DNA of 64,000 nucleotides from Channallabes apus (Eukaryota > Chordata > Actinopteri > Siluriformes > Clariidae): the NCBI GenBank assembly GCA_030522415.1, contig CM060111.1, positions 46,643,059-46,707,058 on the forward strand, written 5' to 3'. Below, one piece after another: positions 32,533-44,166 of this stretch. Both the position numbers and the translations under genes were made by a program. The notes beneath the pieces were generated by a model. The model had not been told where the DNA came from, ran no database searches, and worked only from the letters and a program-made list of their open reading frames with translations. Each line of letters starts with the position of its first letter. Position 1 is the stretch's first letter.

Positions 32533-35093
32533 AAGCTTACGACATGGGAGATGAAGGTTGAGGTCCCGTGTTGAGAGCCACACTCGATCGCCTACCTGGA
32601 CGGAGGACCTTCCTTCCTTTGTCTATCGGCAAATCTCTTAAACCGAGAAACTGCTCTGGAGATGTGTATGTGCGCATCCTCCCAGAGCTTTTCCGCTTTT
32701 TTAAACCAGTCATCCACCATGGGCACTTCGGTGGGCATGGCATTCCAAGGACATAGCGGAGGTTGATATCCTAGGATACATTGAAAGGGCGTTAGGCCGT
32801 TTGCGGAGTGTACTAGGGAATTTTGGGCATATTCTGGCCAAAGTAACCAGTTGGCCCAGTCGTGCTGCCTGCTACTACAGTATGCCCGCAGATATCTTCC
32901 GAGTTCTTGGACAGTCCGCTCTGCCTGTCCATTCGACTCGGGGTGATAGCCCGACGTTAGGCTAACTGTGGTCCCCAGCTCCTGGAAGAAAGCTTTCCAG
33001 ACTCTGGCGATAAATTGGGGACCACGATCGGAAACTATATCTTCGGGCATGCCATAGTGGCGAAACACAGATGTAAAAAGGGCTTCGGTTACTTGGATGG
33101 CAGACGGGAGGGAGCCAAACGGGATGAAACAACACCCCTTCGAAAACCGATCTACAACTACTAGAATGGTAGTGTACCCTTGAGACACCGGCAGGTCCGT
33201 GACGAAGTCTACCGCTATGTGTGACCCCGGCCGATTCGGTGTCGGTAGGGGCATTAATTTACCAACGGGTAGGCTACGCGGCGTTTGGCTGGTAGCACAA
33301 ACAGCACAAGATAAAACAATGTTCTTTACGGTTTCCCTCATCCCAGGCCACCAGTATTTTTGTTTACGATTAAGAAAGGTGCGTGTCACGCCGGGATGTC
33401 CGGAGGACACATTGGTGTGAGTTTCACTCGTTACGCCGACACGCAGACTCTACCTTGAGGCCACCCGGGAGGCACGGTGACGTTCCTCACCTGCCGTGTG
33501 ATCTCTTCATCTAGATCCCACATCACTGAGGCCACCACGAGCGGCGCAGGTAGAATGGGTTCAGGATTTTCGATAGGTTTTGATGTGGGATAATAGCGTG
33601 ATAACGCGTCTGCTTTATTATTTTTGGAACCAGGCCGATAGGTGATATGAAATCAGAAACGCGTAAAGAACAGTGACCATCGGGCTTGTTGTGTGTTTAA
33701 TCTCTTTGCCTGTTGGATATATTCCAAAAGATTTCTTTTGGTGAGCACTATGAATGGGTGTTTGGCTCCCTCTAGCCAATGTCTCCACTCCGCTAACGCC
33801 GCTTTCACTGCGAGCAGCTCTCTGTTACCGATATCATAATTTTGCTCAGCAGGTGTCAGTTTCCGAGAGAAAAATGCACAGGGGTGAAGTTTCTCTGGTT
33901 GCCCATAGCGCTGGGATAGCACCGCCCCTATCCCTACCTTAGACGCATCAACATCTACAATAAATGGCTTCTCGGGATTGGGAAGCCATAAAATGGGTGC
34001 AGTAGTAAATGCCTTTTTGAGTTTGCTGAAAGCGACCTCCGCTTCCGCTGAGAGCGCTTTCAGCCTTTTAGGTTTCCCCTTCAACATAGTGGTGAGGGGT
34101 GCAGCTACGGAACTAAAATTACGAATAAATCGCCTATAAAAATTCGCAAACCCGAGAAAACTCTGTAGCGCTTTTACTGACCGGGGTTCCGGCCATTGTG
34201 TTACCGCCTCCACCTTAGCCTTCTCCATCTCGATCCCCAGTGGCCTTATGTGATAGCCGAGAAATGCAATGTCCCGTTTGTGGAATTCACATTTCTCTGC
34301 CTTCGAATAGAACCCATGTGCGTGTAGACGATGAAGGACGGCGGTCGACATGCTCGGGGTATGACCTTGAGTATTTTAGAATATCATCTAAATATACTAT
34401 GAGACAACGGTTTAACATATCTCGAAACACGTCATTCATGAACCCCTGAAACACAGCAGGAGCGTTTACCAGCCCATACGACATTATGTTATATTGATAA
34501 TGACCAGATGAGGTGCTAAACGTTGTCTTCCACTCATCAACTTTACGCACACGAACGAGGTTGTACGCGCTGCGGAGATCGAGTTTTGTGAAGATGGAGG
34601 TGCCTCGGAGTTGGTCGATAGCGGCCGGAACCAGTGGCAGTGGATGCTTATACTTTACTGTCACGGCATTGAGACACCTATAATCAATGCACGGCCTTAA
34701 GCCCCCGCCTTTTTTCTCTATAAAAAAGAAACTTGCTGATGCTGGTGACGTGGACCTGCTAAAGAGTCCCTGCCGGAGAGCCTCCTCCACGTATTCCTCC
34801 ATCGCCCGGGCTTCTTCCAGGGACAATGGATAAATACATGAATAAGACGGTGCTTTCCCCGGCAGGAGCTCAATAGCGCAATCCCACGGACGATGGGGAG
34901 GAAGTCTCACTGCTGCCCTAACACTAAACACATCTTTAAATTTTGCATACTCTGGAGGCACACTAATGGACACTTTATCTGTCGGGCTCTCAATAGTGTT
35001 GGTTTGGACCACCAGTGTGGGTGGTTTACATGTTTGATTACATCGTCGTTACCAAGAAATGATGTGAGAATTTGCTCAATTAAAATTAGGATT

Positions 35094-35239
35094 GTGTGAA
35101 TGTGTGTGTGTGTGTGTGTGTGCTCTGCGATGGTTTGGCACCCTGTCCAGGGTGTACCCCGCCTTGTGCCCTAAGCCTCCTGGGATAGGCTCCAGGTCCC
35201 CCGCGACCCTGAATAGAGGATAAAGCGGTATAGAAGATG
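35094..35239 (+). mobile_element. SINE-1, 5'-truncated, with target duplication
   Basis: Only the 3' part of SINE-1 is present, starting in the GT-rich zone and ending in gcggtatagaagatg. Flanks aaaattaggatt at 35082-35093 and 35240-35251 are a perfect 12-bp duplication. This shows that SINE-1 can insert in 5'-truncated form, as LINE machinery does. Confidence 0.92.
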
Positions 35240-35944
35240 AAAATTAGGATTATGAAAACTGAGCCAAGGTAGGCCCAGTACGACGGAATGGTCTGCCTGA
35301 GGGATCACAAAAAATTTTATCTCCTCAGAATGGCCGGGGAATGTTAACCGAAGGGGCGCAGAGATAAATTTTAATGGTGACTGTTCTAGGTTATTGCCAT
35401 CCAGAGCTTTAACTGTTATCGGGTGTGGAAGCTTCGACACTGGAGCTCGCAGCGTGGAAAGAAGCGAAGCGGAGATGAGATTGCCAGCCGACCCGGAATC
35501 TATTAAAGGAAAGACAGACAAGGTAGTGTTACTAAACAACAATGATGCAGGTAAACAAAAAAGTGAATGGGTGCATGGTGGTGTGATAGAAGTTACTTTC
35601 AGGAGAGGACAGGAGCTGACTTTGTGTTTGTCCCCCCCCACAGTATAGGCACAACCCTGCCGTCATGCGTCTGGATCTCTCGTCTACACCCTTAGGGGTC
35701 TCCTCCATACCTTTCAGGCGGTGTGGGGCGAGGAGCTGCTGGAATAACTGGAGACGGAGGAGCATTTGAAGATAGCCGGAATGTGGCCAGCTGGCTGACG
35801 CTGCCGGCGAGATCATGGACGGTCCGAGCTAGGCTCCCGATCTCCTGCTGCTGGTCGCGCAGGTAGCGGTGCAGCCGCACGTTCTGGCTCCGCAGGCCAG
35901 GCAAAAATTATTTGCATTTTGTTTAATTTGAGTTATTAAAGCTC

Positions 35945-35964
35945 CATGTCCAAATACAGAAAAA

Positions 35965-36020
<56 letters not shown>
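35945..36020. repeat. (TATC)n microsatellite
   Basis: A near-perfect tetranucleotide array in the junk following chromovirus-2. Confidence 0.95.
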
Positions 36021-36119
36021 AAGTACCACACACTTACTGGAATTTAATCAAACCATTTAAAGAAATTGAAATTTAGTATTATTTATTTATTTATTTATTC
36101 ATTTAAGTCCCCCTATTGT

Positions 36120-36235
36120 GCACACTTTTCAAATTCAAATAAAAAATTTAATTGTCACATTCACAGTCACGATGTGCAGTGAAATGCTTCTACGACCGCC
36201 CATGACCTTAAAATTTTAAATGGGAATGAAAAATG
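36120..36235 (-). mobile_element. LINE-B 3' end fragment
   Basis: Shows the reversed LINE-B terminus (aaattcaaat, ttgtcacattcacagtcac, gtgcagtgaaatgcttctac) and is strongly 5'-truncated. Confidence 0.75.
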
Positions 36236-36285
36236 GAAATAAATGGAAATGTCCAGAAAGTGTTTACATGCTTTCTTGTGTTGTC

Positions 36286-37703
36286 AATTCAATTCAATTC
36301 AATTCAGCTTTATTTGTATAACGCTTTTAACAATTGACATTGTCTCAAAACAGCTTTACACAATCAAAAGAACTATTTAAGTTTTTGTGGAATGTGAATG
36401 TGTATGAATCAAAATGTTCAGATAGTCCCTGGTGAGCAAGCCCGAGGGCGACAGTGGCAAGGAAAAATTCCCTGAGATGGTAATAGGAAGAAACCTTGAG
36501 AGGAACCAGACTCAACAGGGAACCCATCCTCATCTGGGTGAAACAGATAGCAGGAAATGATCTGCATTTATACAGTGTTAAGTGTTAGGTTCAGCTATAA
36601 TAGTTGATGTTAATTGATGTTATAATAGTTGATGTAAAATGGAGTCCAGTAGTTATTCGAGACTCAGATAGACTTGTAGAAAGTTCCAGTCCTGAACTAT
36701 CGAATTGTCAAGTCCTCAGAGAAACAGCTGACAACACCAGTCGAGGCCAGAACCATCTTCTAAGTAGATAGAATCATCCCCAGATACCAGACGCCTCCTA
36801 AAGAGACACACGGGGCATCCATGCGACGAGACCTCCAACCAGAAACGGGGCACCAGGATGGATCAGACAGGTCCGGAGGGCAGAGGGAGTCTGGATCACT
36901 GGCAGCTCAGGAACCACATGTGTAGCTCGACAGAGAGAGAGAGAGAAAGAGTGAAAGGGGGAGACAGGGGGAGAGAGGAAAGAAAGAGGGGGAGGAAGAG
37001 AAGAGGAGGAGAGATTGCAATTAGGTATGGTCACAGTCACAATGTCTAATGTGAGTGCATATTTACTGTAGAGTGCAAGCAGGGACTCCGGCAGGACTAA
37101 CTATGACAGCATAACTAAAAGGGAGAGCCAGAAGGAAACACAAACATGAGGGCTCCCTGAGATGTAAAGCAAACAATCACCTCACCGTCAACAAACCTGA
37201 GTGATCAAATGAGACTGAGGAAGACAGCATCTAAACATACCAGTTCACCATAATACTCTACGTCCATGAGTCCCCCAGATCTGCTCCTTTACCGTATGGC
37301 AAATCTATTTATAAAAATGCTTGGCTAAATAAATAGGTTTTGAGCCTAGACTTAAACACTGAGACTGTGTCTGAGTCCCGAACACTATTTGGAAGACTAT
37401 TCCATAATTTTGGGGCTTTGTAAGAAAAAGCTCTGCCCCCAGCTGTAGTTTTCATAATACGTGGTACTGACAAGCAGCCTGCATCCTTTGACCGAAGTAG
37501 GCATGGCGGATCATAAGACACTAGCAGTTCGCTCAGATACTGCGGCGCGAGACCATTTAATGCTTTATATGTCAAGAGTAGTATTTTAAAATCAATGCGA
37601 AATTTCACAGGGAGCCAATGTAGTGAAGATAGGATAGGTGTGATGTGCTCATATCTTCTGGTTCTAGTGAGGACTCTCGCTGCTGCATTCTGGACTAGCT
37701 TGT
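36286..37703 (-). mobile_element. LINE-A 3' part, 5'-truncated
   Basis: From the (attca)n tail at 36286 through the complete 3' UTR to an ORF2 C-terminal piece. The 3' UTR matches the copies at 19770-21690 and 42990-43990 closely, including the CT-rich run (here ga-rich, 36930-37015). Confidence 0.9.
37309..37703 (-). pseudogene. LINE-A ORF2 C-terminal fragment
   Basis: The minus strand encodes [20 protein letters not shown] through WNSLPNSVRDSDTVSVFKSR to YLFSQAFL and a stop. This copy keeps the Trp that is a stop in LINE-A copy 1. Everything upstream is missing because of 5' truncation. Confidence 0.9.
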
Positions 37704-38631
37704 CAGTGGCTGTTGTTTTTGTGTTTTTCTTTATATTCCTCACAATGTTCTGTGTCAACTCCTGTTAGGTAGTTAGAGAAGTAAAGTTTTATTTTTTGTC
37801 AAGACGTACCAAATTGTTGCACATGGGTTGTCGTGCTATGTCTAATGCTGGTGCAATGCTTTTCTCCCACCGACAGCTGGTTGGTGTCAAAACAAAGGGT
37901 CAGCCATGATTCTCCACTTGCACAAGTCAGTAGTAGCTTAGTGGTGCTTCCTGATCAGTAACCCAGAGCTTGAACACACCTTTGCATCTAAACTGTTTTC
38001 GTTCTAGCACCTACTGTAGGTGGTGGAGTGAACTTCCTCTACATGTCTATGTATAAATATTTAAATGACGACTTAAGACATATCTGTTTCTTTAATATTT
38101 GGGTTAATCCTCATGACTTCCTCTAAAACATGATGAAACCTGAAATGAGTTCATCAGCTTGCATTCTTAGGCTTGATGTTGTGACAACCAATTTTATTGG
38201 AATATGAAAGTTTTCATGAAAACTGAGAACCAGCTCCATCATGTGATCAAGTCGGTCACTGTGGACTTTGTAAACTGACTCTAGACTGATAATCTTATCC
38301 ACCAGGAACCACGCTAAACACTGAACTCTGATACTCATGGTTCAAATGAATGAATAATTCTGTTACCTTAGGGGAAATGCTGCATTTTACGCATCTGTTT
38401 TTGTTAAAATAAAGTTTATATAATATTTAAAGTGTAGTGCAAAAATGGCCACCACAGGCTACAACAAACTTCTATCACAGAATCTCATCTGCTCAGCTTT
38501 AATTGATTCCTGATCATGGACACCTGGCTCTAATCACAACCACTCACACACTCACAGTTAGACATACAATGCCACATTCCCAAGGCTGATGTTGATCTTA
38601 TTATTAATTTTTTTTTCTTGTATGGCCCAGA
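37704..38631. other. Gene-poor interval with a LINE-C-like trace
   Basis: No gene was recognised. At 37985-38105 the plus strand has a weak LINE C-terminal signature resembling LINE-C (ggtggtggagtgaacttcct then gacgacttaagacatatctg). A minus-strand open frame of 71 codons at 38123-38338 has no features I recognise. Confidence 0.45.
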
Positions 38632-39565
38632 GGGGAATTCCATGAAAGTAGCTAAATAAAGCCAGACTTCGGCGCAAATGTGAGACTCAAATTAGCGGCA
38701 TCTCCAAATTAAGCCTCATGTCGTTCCACAAACGTAGCTCCGCTGTAACTAATCGAGGCTTATTCAAGGCAGGCTTGCATAGTCTCACTTTGTGCGCGCC
38801 CCCCGCAATATTTAAAAAGCCCAAATGAATGGATGAACGAAACATAGAACCGAAATGAGCCAGACAGGTAAAAAACGCCGGCAGTTTTTTTCTCGCTGCT
38901 GAGCAAACGCTGCTCATGGAGTTGTATGAGGAATACTCAGACACAATAAATAAATATATTTAAAAAAATATATATATATTTTTTTTTAATTGGGAAAGTG
39001 TATTTTACATGAAAAGATGTTATGTTAATGTCTTTTAAAAAAAGTTACTAATTAGACCATCTCTAGTTCTGAAATGCCATCTGTTCTGGACAATGTGAAT
39101 AAAGGAAATAGTGTCCATTTTGAGCAGGTGTTTTATTTATCCACCACTACATGAGCTGGGGCTCAATGGTCACCAGTGGCTTTACATAAAATAACTGTCC
39201 CTGTAAAGGTCCCTTACAGTCCGTCCTTCCAATCTTTCCTCAAGAGCTGGTATGTCTTCCCACGGCACCTCCACCAACACTGTGGGCAGTTTCTCCCGGC
39301 ATATGGTTGCTATATTGTGTAGCACAGCACAGGCATCCACAATGTTGCATGCTCGGTCCGGCCTTACTCTAAGGCCCTTCAGGCACTGGAATCTGCAAGG
39401 GTTAAAGCAGTGAGAGCTGTGTTAACCTTAACTTGCCCTGCAATAGTTGTGAAATGTGTACGAATTTCGAACCTGGATTTTAATTGGCCGAAGGTCATTT
39501 CTATCCGTGCCCTTTTCGGAATTCATCTCCAAACAACTAAAACTCTGACACAGAGGTACGTTATA

Positions 39566-40471
39566 ATGTCTACCGTTCAGTTTGTTCAGTGTGTAGAGTG
39601 CAGGATGTTTAGACATTCTTCCTCCGTCATTAGTGATAACTTTATTTGTGATAGGTGTGTGTTAGTGAGCACTCTGACGGAGAAGATTTCAGCGTTAGAG
39701 GAGCGCATCCAGACTTTAGAGAGAGTTAGACAGTGTGAGAGCAGCGTTATTCCCGTAGCGGACAGTCTGGGTGCCACAGGCAGAGATAATCAGCCCCCGA
39801 CTCCGGCATTAGAGCCCTCACAGTGGGGCGAGTGGGTGACGACTCAGCGGCATACTCGTTCAGCCAAAGCTAACGCTAAGGCTAGCCCACCGGAGCACAC
39901 GTCCTCTGCGCCTCACAAGTCCAACAATTTTGCTCTCTTCAGTGATGCACCCGCTGAGAAACCTGAAAGAGCTCTGGTTATAGGAGACTCTATACTGAGA
40001 CACGTGACATTAGCTAGACCTTTAGGGGCGCCAGCGGCAGTGGTTCGGTGTATCCCGGGAGCCAGAGCACCGGACATAGCAGGTAATCTTAGGGCACTAG
40101 GACAGCACAGGTTCTCTAAGATAGTGGTACATGCTGGAGCTAACGATATACGCCTTCGTCAGTCAGAGGTTAGTAAGAGTAACTTTACAGAGGTGTTTAA
40201 ATTAGCAAAGGCGATGTCCGATGAAGTAATATGCTCTGGTCCCATCCCAATGAGACGTGGCGACATAGCTTACAGCAGGTTATGGTCGCTGAACCGCTAG
40301 ATGTCCAGGTGGTGCTCCAAAAATAATGTGGGCTACATAGATAATTGGAAGACCTTTGAGGGCAAAGCTGGCCTGTTAGGGCGGGACGGTGTCCATCCCA
40401 CTCGGGAAGGTGCTGCTCTCATTTCCTGTAGTATAGCTCATAGTCTCAGTAGAGGTCTAGTTAATCGGTGA
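39566..40471 (+). pseudogene. LINE-A copy 2 ORF1 (SGNH esterase-like), nonsense mutation
   Basis: Nearly the same as the ORF1 at 15782: zinc-binding CVECRMF...CDRC, coiled coil, and the GDSILRHV and HAGANDIR esterase blocks. A TGG to TAG change at 40298-40300 removes the last quarter, including the final DGVHPT block with its Asp/His. After the stop the sequence continues in frame to 40471. Confidence 0.9.
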
Positions 40472-40567
40472 CAATCCAGAGCCCAGGCCAGGGAGCAGAC
40501 AGACAGGCTAAACCAACCGTCTGCTAGCTGCATAGAGTCGTCACTCAGGGTTCACCTTATTGAGACT

Positions 40568-42975
40568 GTGTCTGTTCCCCGATCTAAGCAAAAATGTAGA
40601 AAGACTCAGAAAGTCTGTTTCAATAATTTAATTAACATAAAGACCACAAACTCAGATCATACTGAATGCGCAGCCGGCACCTCTGATCTGAAGATAGGAT
40701 TGTTAAATATTAGATCTCTCGCATCAAAAGCAGTTATTGTTAATGAAATTATCACAGATCAGGCGTTTAATATACTCTGTTTAACTGAAACATGGGTTAA
40801 ACAGGATGAGTATGTAGCTCTAAATGAAGCTAGTCCTCCTGGATACAGCTACATACACCAGCCTCGGTTAACTGGTAGAGGAGGAGGCGTCGCAGTTATT
40901 CATAATGATAATCTGTCTATCGTACAAAAACACGGACACAAATTTAACTCATTTGAAATTCTCTATTGTAACATAAGTCTATTTAAGTATATTAAATCAG
41001 CTCAGTCGATTCCACTAATTATAATTTACAGACCTCCAGGGCCGTATTCTGAATTTCTTAGTGAATTTGCGGATTTCATCTCAGACCTGGTCGTTTCTGT
41101 AGACAAAGTGTTAATTGCTGGAGATTTTAACATTCATTTTGAGAATCCAGAAGACCCTCTGAGAACAGCATTTATATCCATACTGGACTCCGTAGGCGTA
41201 AATCAGTGTGTAGTAGGACCCACTCATAAAGCAGGTCACACTTTAGATTTAGTAATATTCTTCGGATTAATTATAAGAAATGTATTCACAATTCCACTGT
41301 CTGAAATTATCTCAGATCACTATCTTGTCTCCATTCAAGTGTGTCACAGTGATAATGTACGCACAGCACCGCGCTACAGTATTAAACGTATTTTCACATC
41401 AACTATCACACAGAGTTTTATCAGTAATCTCCCAGAGTTACCAACTTCGATTAGGCCACCGTCTGACCCCACAGAACTTGATCAGGCGACTGAATATTTA
41501 GAGTCGACACTTTGCTGTACCTTAGATAATGTAGCTCCAGCTAAAAGAAAAATTATTAGAGATAAGAAACTCGCTCCCTGGTATAACGATCACACGCGCA
41601 CTTTAAAACAGACTGCTCGGAAATTAGAGCGTAAATGGCGTCAAACTAAATTATTGGTATTTCAAATAGCATGGAAAGAGAGCATCCTGAACTATAGGAA
41701 AGCTCTTAGTGTAGCTAGATCAACGTATCTTTTTTAATAATAAAATTGTAAATATCAGGCATAAAATTGAGACTTTGAAACCAAACAATGTAATTGATAC
41801 AGATGTTAAACTAGCCATGTCAGATTCAAGCCTAGAATACTTTACTCCTCTTGTATTACTCGACGTCAGTGCAGCTTTTGACACTAATGATCATGCTATT
41901 CTTCTTCACAGATTAGAAAATGTAGTAGGAATTAAGGGTACAGCCCTCTCCTGGCTCAGATCCTATTTGACCGATCGTTATCAGTATGTAGACTTAAATG
42001 GTGATTATTCTGCATGTTCTCTAGCGGCGTTCAGCAGGGTTCAGTTTTAGGCCCACTGCTTTTTTCCCTTTACATGCTTCCTCTGGGCAACATAATCCCT
42101 AAGCATGGTATTAGTTTTCATTGTTATGCTGACGACACACAGCTATACGTCTCAACAAAACCTGATGAGAAAAACCATCTTACTAAAGTTGAGCAATGTG
42201 TGCAGGACATAAGAAATTGGATGCTAATTAACTTCCTTCTGCTTAATCCGGATAAGACAGAAGTTCTAGTCATAGGATCGCATACAGCTAGAAGTAAAAT
42301 CTTAGATCACACCGTAACTTTAGATGGCCTTTCTGTTCCGTCAAGTGCAACAGTAAAAGACCTCGGCGTGATTATAGATTCCAGCCTTTCATTTGAAGCT
42401 CATGTAGATAATATCACCAGGATAGCATTCTTTCACCTCAGAAATATTGCCAAAATAAGAAATATACTGTCGCTAAACGATGCAGAAAAACTAGTTCATG
42501 CTTTTATCACTTCTAGGTTGAACTATTGTAATGCCTTACTGTCTGGTTGTTCAGTTAGGTGCATAAACAAGTTTCAGCTAGTCCAGAATGCAGCAGCGAG
42601 AGTCCTCACTAGAACCAGAAGATATGAGCACATCACCCCTATCCTATCTTCACTGCATTGGCTCCCTGTGAAATTTCGCATTGATTTTAAAATACTACTC
42701 TTGACATATAAGGCATTAAATGGTCTCGCCCCACAGTATCTGAGCGAACTGCTAGTGTCTTACGATCCGCCACGCCTACTTCGGTCAAAGGATGCAGGCT
42801 GCTTATCAGTACCGAAATTATGAAATTATGAAAACTACAGCTGGGGGCAGAGCTTTTTCTTACAAAGCCCCAAAATTATGGAATAGTCTTCCAAATAGTG
42901 TTCGGGACTCAGACACAGTCTCAGTGTTTAAGTCTAGGCTAAAAACCTATTTATTTAGCCAAGCATTTTTATAAA
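40568..42975 (+). pseudogene. LINE-A copy 2 ORF2, two internal deletions
   Basis: The endonuclease domain is whole, with the intact GDFN motif ([13 protein letters not shown]) that copy 1 lacks. At about 41730 roughly 130 bp present in copy 1 (17948-18075) are missing, and at about 41852 a further 430 bp or so (copy 1 18200-18630) are lost, taking the first reverse transcriptase blocks. A small frame change near 42020 and another near 42815 follow. [10 protein letters not shown] and the C-terminal WNSLPNSVRDSDT remain. Confidence 0.9.
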
Positions 42976-44166
42976 TAGATTTGCCATAAGGTAAAGGAGC
43001 AGATCTGGGGGACTCATGGACGTAGAGTATTATGGTGAACTGGTATGTTTAGATGCTGTCTTCCTCAGTCTCATTTGATCACTCAGGTTTGTTGACGGTG
43101 AGGTGATTGTTTGCTTTACATCTCAGGGAGCCCTCATGTTTGTGTTTCCTTCTGGCTCTCCCTTTTAGTTATGCTGTCATAGTTAGTCCTGCCGGCGTCC
43201 CTGCTTGCACTCTACAGTAAATATACATTCACATTAGACATTGTGACTGTGACCATACCTAATTGCAATCTCTCCTCCTCTTCTCTTCCTCCCCCTCTTT
43301 CTCTTTCCTCTCTCCCCCTGTCTCCCCCTTTCACTCTTTCTCTCTCTCTCTCTGTCGAGCTACACATGTGGTTCCTGAGCTGCCAGTGATCCAGACTCCC
43401 TCTGCCCTCCGGACCTGTCTGATCCATCCTGGTGCGCGGTTTCTGGTTGGAGGTCTCATCGCATGGATGCCCCGTGTGTCTCTTTAGGATGTGCCTGGTG
43501 TCTGGGGATGATTCTATCTACTTAGAAGATGGTTCTGGCCTCGACTGGTGTTGTCAGCTGTTTCTCTGAGGACTTGACAATTCGATAGTTCAGGACTGGA
43601 ACTTTCTACAAGTCTATCTGAGTCTCGAATAACTACTGGACTCCATTTTACATCAACTATTATAACATCAATTAACATCAACTATTATAGCTGAACCTAA
43701 CACTTAACACTGTATCAATGCAGATCATTTCCTGCTATCTGTTTCACCCAGATGAGGATGGGTTCCCTGTCGAGTCTGGTTCCTCTCAAGGTTTCTTCCT
43801 ATTACCATCTCAGGTAGTTTTTCCTTGCCACTGTCGCCCTCGGGCTTGCTCACCAGGGACTATCTGAACATTTTGATTCATACACATTCACATTCCATAC
43901 AAACTTAAATAATTCTTTTGATTGTGTAAAGCTGTTTTGAGACAATGTCAATTGTTAAAAGCGCTATACAAATAAAACTGAATTGAATTGAATTGAATTT
44001 TCGAGTGGGCATTGTTAAATTGCCTTTCTGCCTCAATATGAGGTTCTGGGTAAGGGGTTAGGAGGTATGGCATGCAGGCATAACTCCTGTCCCCAAGCAG
44101 TACTCCATTAAACTCCCCTGCAAAAGAAGGTATCAATTACATATGCTGAAATGCTGTGACACTCCT

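Larger units (their letters stand above)
30760..35905 (-). mobile_element. Chromovirus-2 (Ty3 LTR retrotransposon), decayed and 5'-truncated
   Basis: A minus-strand element with a 3' LTR (30760-31350) and broken pol and gag remnants up to about 35905. The 5' LTR and gag start are absent. It holds two later insertions: an unclassified 672-bp element (31861-32532) and a 5'-truncated SINE-1 (35094-35239). It is related to chromovirus-1 but clearly distinct in sequence. Confidence 0.85.
31390..35905 (-). pseudogene. Chromovirus-2 gag-pol remnants
   Basis: From high to low coordinate: a gag piece (35650-35905) with coiled-coil-like residues, a protease with PLIDSGSAGNLISASLL near 35530, reverse transcriptase (34287-35012) with [15 protein letters not shown] and YLDD (YLDDILKYS), RNase H (33653-34200, [17 protein letters not shown]), integrase (32592-33410, HPGVTRTFLNRKQKYWWPG, VDFVTDLPVSQG, SDRGPQF, SNGQAERTVQ), and a chromodomain (31430-31700, FKVTRLLDSQRRGGSLQYLL). 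Frameshifts separate the blocks at about 34290-34350, 33420-33650 and 35012-35170, and two insertions interrupt it. It is non-functional. Confidence 0.88.
39518..43997 (+). mobile_element. LINE-A copy 2, inserted inside the Harbinger transposase exon
   Basis: The LINE starts at ggaattcatctcc, the same 5' point as copy 1, and ends in (aattg)n. The flanks ttttc at 39513-39517 and 43998-44002 are a short target duplication; removing the LINE restores the transposase frame exactly. It has ORF1, ORF2 and a full 3' UTR but two internal ORF2 deletions. Confidence 0.93.

Noticed and set aside
38687..38944. An 85-codon minus-strand frame as the second (Myb-like) Harbinger gene
   Set aside because: No Myb or trihelix pattern is visible; it lies in the terminal region of the element.
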